The notes beneath the pieces are model-generated. The model had not been told where the DNA came from. It did no database searches and was given only the letters and a program-made list of their open reading frames with translations. A program made the position numbers and the translations under genes. Below are positions 59,918 to 64,000 of a stretch of 64,000 nucleotides of DNA, piece by piece (the stretch's first letter is position 1; each line of letters opens with the position of its first letter). This DNA comes from Anaerolineae bacterium. Lineage in GTDB: Bacteria > Chloroflexota > Anaerolineae > Anaerolineales > E44-bin32. Where the stretch lies: positions 1 through 64,000 of the forward strand of contig DUEZ01000062.1 in assembly GCA_011174825.1 (NCBI GenBank). The letters are read 5' to 3'.

Positions 59918-60676
59918 TCATATTTGAGGTGTATCTTCGTGCACTTTCTTTATCTTACTTAAATTTCTATGCAGCACGAGCAACTGCCATACTCGTAAGG
60001 CGGCCTCGATCTGGATGCGTAACGTCATCTTCGATCTTCCAATGCGTCGGTCTTCGAAGTAGATCGGCATCTCGTGGAGTCGATAGCCAAGGCGTTGAGC
60101 GACAAAAGCCATCTCTACTTGAAAGACATAGCCATTAGACTTGACTCGGTCGAGCGGCATTCCCATCAAGGTCTCGCGTCGCCACACACGATACCCACCG
60201 GTAGAATCTAACACATTGAGCCGCAAGATTGCTCTTGCGTATGCGTTTCCAAACCAGGAAAGCAAGACCCGACCAATCCCCCAATTTTCATCGAGTTGAC
60301 CGCCCTGAATATAACGGGAGCCGAAGACGGCATCGGCATCATCGAGTTTTTCAATGAACCCTGGCAAGTAGGATGGTGCGTGAGAGAAATCAGCGTCCAT
60401 CTGCCCCACAGCTTGGGCTCCATCTTCGATCGCGGCTTTGAAACCCGTGACATACGCAGATCCGAGACCTAGTTTACCTTCTCGATGGATTACGGTGAGA
60501 CGTTCGGGCTGGCCGGAGGCCAATCGTTCTGCGAGCTCTCCGGTGCCATCCGGAGAGGCATCATCTACGACTAAAATCTTCAATTGGGGAATCGGGAGAG
60601 CCCATAACTCAGCGGCCAATGCTGGTAAATTGTCCGCTTCGTTATACGTTGGTACGACGATCGTAAGCCGATGCAT
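59918..60676 (-). CDS. GT2-family glycosyltransferase (polyprenol-phosphate mannosyltransferase type)
   Basis: The 252-residue protein opens RLTIVVPTYNEADNLP, has VDDASPDGTGELAERL, MDADFSHAPSYLPGF with a DxD-type motif, and FGSRYIQGGQLDENWG, all marks of GT2 enzymes related to dolichol/polyprenol-phosphate mannose or glucose synthases. It has no membrane domain at the C-terminus beyond a weak helix, so it should be cytosolic and act on lipid-linked acceptors. Start is ATG 60676; the TTG at 60700 overlaps the V4R stop codon (TTGA) and is possible. Last gene of the Roadblock-V4R-GT2 unit. Confidence 0.9.
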   Translation of the reverse strand: MHRLTIVVPTYNEADNLPALAAELWALPIPQLKILVVDDASPDGTGELAERLASGQPERLTVIHREGKLGLGSAYVTGFKAAIEDGAQAVGQMDADFSHAPSYLPGFIEKLDDADAVFGSRYIQGGQLDENWGIGRVLLSWFGNAYARAILRLNVLDSTGGYRVWRRETLMGMPLDRVKSNGYVFQVEMAFVAQRLGYRLHEMPIYFEDRRIGRSKMTLRIQIEAALRVWQLLVLHRNLSKIKKVHEDTPQI

Positions 60677-60696
60677 AGGACCTATCGTATGAGGCT

Positions 60697-61353
60697 TCAA
60701 TCAATGGGTGTTTTTTCGATTACGAATTCGCAGGCCTCGTTGCCGGTTGCGATGCATTTCGTTTCATGAATTCGGAAGTTCTGTCCGCCTGAAACCCAAC
60801 GTAAACTTTCTTCAAGCAAACCCATCACGAGGTGACAAACTGGTGTATCTGCTTGTCTTCCCCAGCAGACGGGGCATCGCTGAATTCTGTAGGTGTAGTG
60901 ATCTTCCCCCTCTTCTACGGCGTTAACTTGGTCGCTTATGTGGGAGAACACACGAGCTAAGACTGGTAATCCAATCCTGATCTTGCGTGCGAGAGGAAGA
61001 ACCTTAAAAGCAATATCGCTGACACCAGCAAGGGCGCCAAAGTTTCGGAGTACCTGATCGAAAGTAGCCCATCCTGCACGACGAGCCATTCCACGACCGC
61101 TACGTGGACCATACAATTCATCAAGCGCGGCATTGATGGCGGATAGCTCAGCAAAATCGATCCCCCTTTGCATATCATTCGGGGGATAATTATCAATCCA
61201 GGTCTCTAATCCGGCCAAGTTGAGGATAGCGCTTACACCATTCCTGCCCATGACATCTTCGAGCGCCTGAAGGTAGATTCGACCGGCTTTATTGGGGTAG
61301 AGGTAACCGCTCTTGTCGATGGATGCCACCCTAATACTCCTGGGTTGCCTCAC
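60697..61353 (-). CDS. V4R-domain protein
   Basis: The 218-residue protein has a C-terminal V4R domain (about 120-215) with its ligand pattern: CPVCWGRQADTPVCHLVMG, then TKCIATGNEACEFVI, giving Cys/His sites that bind a small ligand or metal. The N-terminal half (PNKAGRIYLQALEDVMGRNG) is a helical part seen in V4R proteins of bacteria. V4R domains occur in 4-vinyl reductase and in sensors that bind hydrocarbons or tetrapyrroles; no enzymatic claim is safe here. The GTG start overlaps the stop of the Roadblock gene (GTGA). Confidence 0.88.
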   Translation of the reverse strand: MRQPRSIRVASIDKSGYLYPNKAGRIYLQALEDVMGRNGVSAILNLAGLETWIDNYPPNDMQRGIDFAELSAINAALDELYGPRSGRGMARRAGWATFDQVLRNFGALAGVSDIAFKVLPLARKIRIGLPVLARVFSHISDQVNAVEEGEDHYTYRIQRCPVCWGRQADTPVCHLVMGLLEESLRWVSGGQNFRIHETKCIATGNEACEFVIEKTPID

Positions 61354-61721
61354 AATAATTTCGACAAATCTTCAACAGCACGACGCATATCAAGAAATAA
61401 CAATCCAAGTTTAGCTTGTTGACGAGCGAGAAGCGTTAAGACCGCTTCTTCTCCTACGGACATCAAAATAACAAATCCCGTTTCGCCCCTGATGTAAACT
61501 TGGTCGAGGTTGCCCCGACCTAATTCACTCGATATACGCTCGCCAAGAGAGAGCATCGCCGCCGACATAGCAGAGACGCGGTCTTCTTCGACGTTGCTTG
61601 GTAAAGCGGACGCGATGGTTAGACCGTCCACACTTACCACTGCTGACGCTTCAACATCAGGGGAGGAGGCTTGTAGATCCCGGAGACGATCAACCATGAG
61701 TTCGGTGCGTGACTTGGTCAA
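61350..61721 (-). CDS. Roadblock/LC7-domain protein
   Basis: The 123-residue protein is a bare Roadblock/LC7 fold: helix MVDRLRDLQASSPDVEASAVV, strand VSVDGLTIASALP, helix AMSAAMLSLGERISSELGRGNL, strands QVYIRGETGFVILMSV and VLTLLARQQAKLGLLFLDMRRAV. Such proteins (MglB-like) regulate Ras-type GTPases or form scaffolds, but no GTPase gene is adjacent in this window. It starts with TTG 61721, with TTAGGAG 7 nt upstream. It is the first gene of the operon and has a good promoter. Confidence 0.9.
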   Translation of the reverse strand: MTKSRTELMVDRLRDLQASSPDVEASAVVSVDGLTIASALPSNVEEDRVSAMSAAMLSLGERISSELGRGNLDQVYIRGETGFVILMSVGEEAVLTLLARQQAKLGLLFLDMRRAVEDLSKLL

Positions 61722-61776
61722 AGTTGAACTCCTAACGAAGTGTATATTGCTGGCAATTTCTTAATGAAGCGGCGGT

Positions 61777-61805
61777 ACTGTAGCATAGCGGTATCGCGCT
61801 GTCAA
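61777..61805 (-). promoter_or_regulatory. Promoter of the Roadblock-V4R-GT2 operon
   Basis: On the minus strand a perfect TTGACA (61800-61805), 17 bp, and TACAGT (61777-61782). Transcription should start near 61770, about 50 nt before the TTG. Confidence 0.75.
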
Positions 61806-61923
61806 GCTTAGGGGGTGGTGTGATGCTTTCCCCCCTCGATACCGTATTTGAGCTATAATCCACAGACTTTGGTCCAGCCGGTTTTTGCACACCAGTCGAG
61901 GATATTACCCAGGGAGAGATCGT

Positions 61924-62577
61924 ATGCCTGTGTGGCTTGAACATCGAATTGTGGAATTCTTAACAAACTTATTCCAAACGATGGGGTGGACAGGGGTCGT
62001 AGGCATTATGGCGCTTGAAAGTGCGAACATCCCTATCCCGAGCGAAGTGACGATGCCTCTCTCGGGCTGGTTGTTGATACAGGCGAAGGGTGGCACGGCA
62101 ATTCAAGCAGCTTTATGGGGAGGGCTCTGGGGTGCGGTCGGATGCACGATAGGTTCACTCGTTTCGTATGGATTGGGTGCCTTGGGGGGAAGGCCTTTAC
62201 TTGATCGCTACGGTAAATATCTCATGATCAACCCCCACGATCTTGAGGTGGCCGATCGCTGGTTCGCTCGCTTGGGTGATTGGACGGCATTTTTATCCCG
62301 GTTGCTTCCGATCGTACGTACCTTTATATCCTTTCCCGCTGGCGTAGCGCGCACCAGGTTGATCCCGTTTACGGTATATAGCTTTATAGGTTCTTTTGTC
62401 TGGTGCGCTGGTCTAGCTTATGGCGGCTATGTCTTCGGTGCGCGCTGGGAAGAGTTGCGCGCGATCATGAGACCTTTTGATATTCCGATCGCTATCGTTC
62501 TGCTTGGCGGATTCGCTTACTACATATACCATCACGTTCGACGAGGAGCACGTAAACATAGCGAGGGGGAATCTTAA
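61924..62577 (+). CDS. DedA/SNARE-associated family membrane protein
   Basis: The 217-residue multi-pass protein has the DedA core: MALESANIPIPSEVTMPLSGWL, then GALGGRPLLDRYGKY and the re-entrant FLSRLLPIVRTFISFPAGVARTRL with its conserved Arg residues and the following Gly. DedA proteins act as lipid scramblases or transporters, including of undecaprenyl phosphate, in cell-envelope maintenance. The N-terminal extension of the longer frame is not needed: AGGGAGAG lies a few nt before the ATG at 61924. It is divergent from the Roadblock operon. Confidence 0.93.
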   Translation: MPVWLEHRIVEFLTNLFQTMGWTGVVGIMALESANIPIPSEVTMPLSGWLLIQAKGGTAIQAALWGGLWGAVGCTIGSLVSYGLGALGGRPLLDRYGKYLMINPHDLEVADRWFARLGDWTAFLSRLLPIVRTFISFPAGVARTRLIPFTVYSFIGSFVWCAGLAYGGYVFGARWEELRAIMRPFDIPIAIVLLGGFAYYIYHHVRRGARKHSEGES

Positions 62578-62597
62578 TACACCAATTTCTCGAGAGT

Positions 62598-63830
62598 TTA
62601 TGGCTCGCGGGAAGATTGTTGCACAACCTCTACCATACTGTCGATCTGTTCCCTCATTAATCTCCGGGGCATTCGAATCAGCCCTATCAGTGCCAGACTG
62701 CTAAGGAGCGTGAGTAGAATTACTCCGCTGAGGTTGATCATGGCCAACATCGAGGGGGTAAGGTTGATATATTGGTACTCAACTGCAATTGAATTAAAAC
62801 TGATCCCCAGAGCGATCGCGTTCCACAAAGCATGCATGAGCACAGCACCAAGATAGGCACGTCCGAACCTTTTCCATTCGCGATTGCCAACGACCTGAGC
62901 GAGTCCCCAACTAGAAAGGCCAGCGGTAAAGCTGTGCATCACGGTTGCACCAATACGAGCGATCATGTTCGTGGTCCATGACGGTCCGGGTTGGGTTAGG
63001 AAGAGAGCTTCAAACAACCCATAGGCTGCGCCGCCTATCGCGCCGCCGATGAACGCAGAGGCAGGTCGCAAACCTCTTCGAAGGAACGGCCATACAGCCA
63101 TCGTTTTCGCAGCCTCCTCAATCAAGGGGACAATAATCACAACATACCCCAGGATGACCATGAGGACGCCTGGTTGACGAAGGATCTGAAAAAGAGTTTC
63201 ATAAATTTGGGACTCGAGCCAGTGATCCGGATTCGTCAGAATTCCTATTAACTGCCGACCGCCTGCTGTGCTCATGAGTAGCACTGCAATGGCTATCATT
63301 GTTGGGATTAAGGTTAAGATCTCAAGGATTAGAGATGTGATCGGGATTGCCCAAAGGCCGACGAGGAATTGCCCCCAGGTGCGGCGGGGCGAGTAGGTTG
63401 GTCCGTGACGGCGAATTAATACTATAGCGATGAGAGCAGGCACCAAGGCAGTCAGGATGTGTGCTGGAGGTCCGATGAGGTCGGAGAATAAACCTCGAGT
63501 AAACGCTAGATGTCCCAATATTAGCGTAAGAGGGAGTAAGACGATGCTTACCAGCCAGATCGATGATCCAGGACGGGGCGGGAAAGGTGATTGACCAATC
63601 AAGGCACGAGCGCTCATTATGCATGTTGGCAGAGCACATATGCCTACAAACGTGATTGAGAGGGCGGTCGTGATGCTGTAGTTTAACCCAGTATCCACTC
63701 CGCTTGGACCCGAGAGAAGATTTTCAATAACAATCATTCCAGAGGTGACGAGGATCAGCAGGAAACCGCCTAAAGATACGATGAAGAGTATAAGATCTAG
63801 GGGTCTGCGTTCAGCGGTTTTATCACTCAT
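62598..63830 (-). CDS. PrsW-family intramembrane metalloprotease
   Basis: The 410-residue multi-pass protein has the PrsW signatures: IVPLIEEAAKTMAVWPFLRR (the EExxK motif), GGAIGGAAYGLFEALFL with a further Glu, and VMHSFTAGLSSWGLAQVVG and LMHALWNAIAL with metal-binding His. About nine membrane segments are seen. PrsW in Bacillus cleaves the anti-sigma factor RsiW; other members have unknown targets. Its ATG overlaps the stop of the upstream cyclophilin gene (ATGA), so the two are co-translated. It is convergent with the dedA gene. Confidence 0.94.
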   Translation of the reverse strand: MSDKTAERRPLDLILFIVSLGGFLLILVTSGMIVIENLLSGPSGVDTGLNYSITTALSITFVGICALPTCIMSARALIGQSPFPPRPGSSIWLVSIVLLPLTLILGHLAFTRGLFSDLIGPPAHILTALVPALIAIVLIRRHGPTYSPRRTWGQFLVGLWAIPITSLILEILTLIPTMIAIAVLLMSTAGGRQLIGILTNPDHWLESQIYETLFQILRQPGVLMVILGYVVIIVPLIEEAAKTMAVWPFLRRGLRPASAFIGGAIGGAAYGLFEALFLTQPGPSWTTNMIARIGATVMHSFTAGLSSWGLAQVVGNREWKRFGRAYLGAVLMHALWNAIALGISFNSIAVEYQYINLTPSMLAMINLSGVILLTLLSSLALIGLIRMPRRLMREQIDSMVEVVQQSSREP

Positions 63831-64000
63831 CGAATCTCGATTGTCACGGATAAGATCACAACTTCAGGGGGATCCAGAAAATCCTCCAGAGGTTGCCTAG
63901 CGTTTAGGCTCTTTATGAGATCGAGGCCATCAATTAGACGACCGAAGATCGTTCGACTGTTATTCAATTCGGGGAGAGGCGCCAGCGTGATGAAGAATTG
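63827..64000 (-). CDS. Peptidyl-prolyl cis-trans isomerase, cyclophilin type (partial, C-terminal end)
   Basis: The 57 codons before the stop read QFFITLAPLPELNNSRTIFG and RLIDGLDLIKSL, the unmistakable C-terminal half of a cyclophilin domain (QFFI-T then FGRLIDGLDL). The rest lies beyond the right edge of the window. Cyclophilins speed proline isomerisation during folding, often outside the membrane. Its TGA overlaps the PrsW start codon. Confidence 0.88.
   Translation of the reverse strand, partial: QFFITLAPLPELNNSRTIFGRLIDGLDLIKSLNARQPLEDFLDPPEVVILSVTIEIR

Overview
The window looks like an ordinary chromosomal segment of a bacterium from the Chloroflexota, probably Anaerolineae-like. This is inferred from several traits together: the minus-strand run ruvB / DUF2905 / queA, cell-envelope proteins with long Thr-Pro rich stalks, a rpoC that stands without rpoB, many genes starting with GTG or TTG, and gene-poor gaps filled with palindromic repeats. 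Base composition is near 50% GC. There is no phage, insertion sequence, CRISPR array or rRNA operon. Both ends cut through context, and the gene at the right edge (a cyclophilin) is truncated by the window.

Layout. 1-8.2 kb: a 7-bp tandem repeat, a small membrane protein, a PurM/HypE-like protein, then queA, DUF2905, ruvB, nnrE and a DUF4332-like protein on the minus strand, followed by a coiled-coil/helical-repeat protein with a structured leader. 8.2-17.3 kb: information-processing block on the plus strand: rpoC with its own consensus promoter, rplU-rpmA behind a perfect TTGACA-17-TATAAT promoter, an unusual L31 protein fused to an RNA polymerase alpha-CTD-like domain, thymidine kinase, hypoxanthine phosphoribosyltransferase and a CCA-adding-type nucleotidyltransferase. 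17.4-20.9 kb: zinc-ribbon protein, DNA polymerase IV, a GH25-like protein with an NTF2-like tail, and OsmC. 20.9-22.0 kb: repeat-filled gap. 22.0-28.0 kb: a tight cluster of a SpoIIE-type phosphatase fused to an anti-sigma-type kinase domain, a STAS protein, a CheY-like receiver, a GH36 alpha-galactosidase and a membrane protein. 28-32.2 kb: M20 peptidase, PfkB sugar kinase, divergent SIS-domain protein, and an OmpR-type regulator with a degenerate receiver.

32.3-42.3 kb (minus): a beta-class DNA methyltransferase with a PKD-like tail, argS, rpsT, a 1287-residue membrane histidine kinase with four GAF domains, and a TPR protein with a Thr-Pro tail. 42.3-47.6 kb (plus): LysM lipoprotein, GH1 glycosidase, M23 peptidase, a beta-propeller protein, tRNA-Ser(GGA) and the SRP RNA. 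47.6-56.5 kb (minus): adenosine deaminase, a small conserved protein, alpha/beta hydrolase, ADP-forming acyl-CoA synthetase, HD hydrolase, S10 carboxypeptidase-like and DUF885 peptidase-like proteins. 56.9-59.4 kb: a YabE-like G5/3D protein followed by ksgA. 59.9-64 kb: Roadblock/LC7, V4R and GT2 glycosyltransferase genes as an overlapping operon with a good promoter, then DedA, a PrsW protease and the cyclophilin fragment.

Themes: translation and RNA polymerase genes with structured leaders, cell-envelope and sugar-degrading genes, and regulatory modules (partner switching, histidine kinase, Roadblock/V4R). The observations most worth following are the L31-alpha-CTD fusion and its leader helix, the methyltransferase-PKD fusion, the partner-switching module coupled to an alpha-galactosidase, the Roadblock/V4R/GT2 operon, and a recurring pattern of -10 boxes 7-9 nt before start codons that suggests leaderless mRNAs. 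All function calls come from reading motifs by eye; no database search was run.
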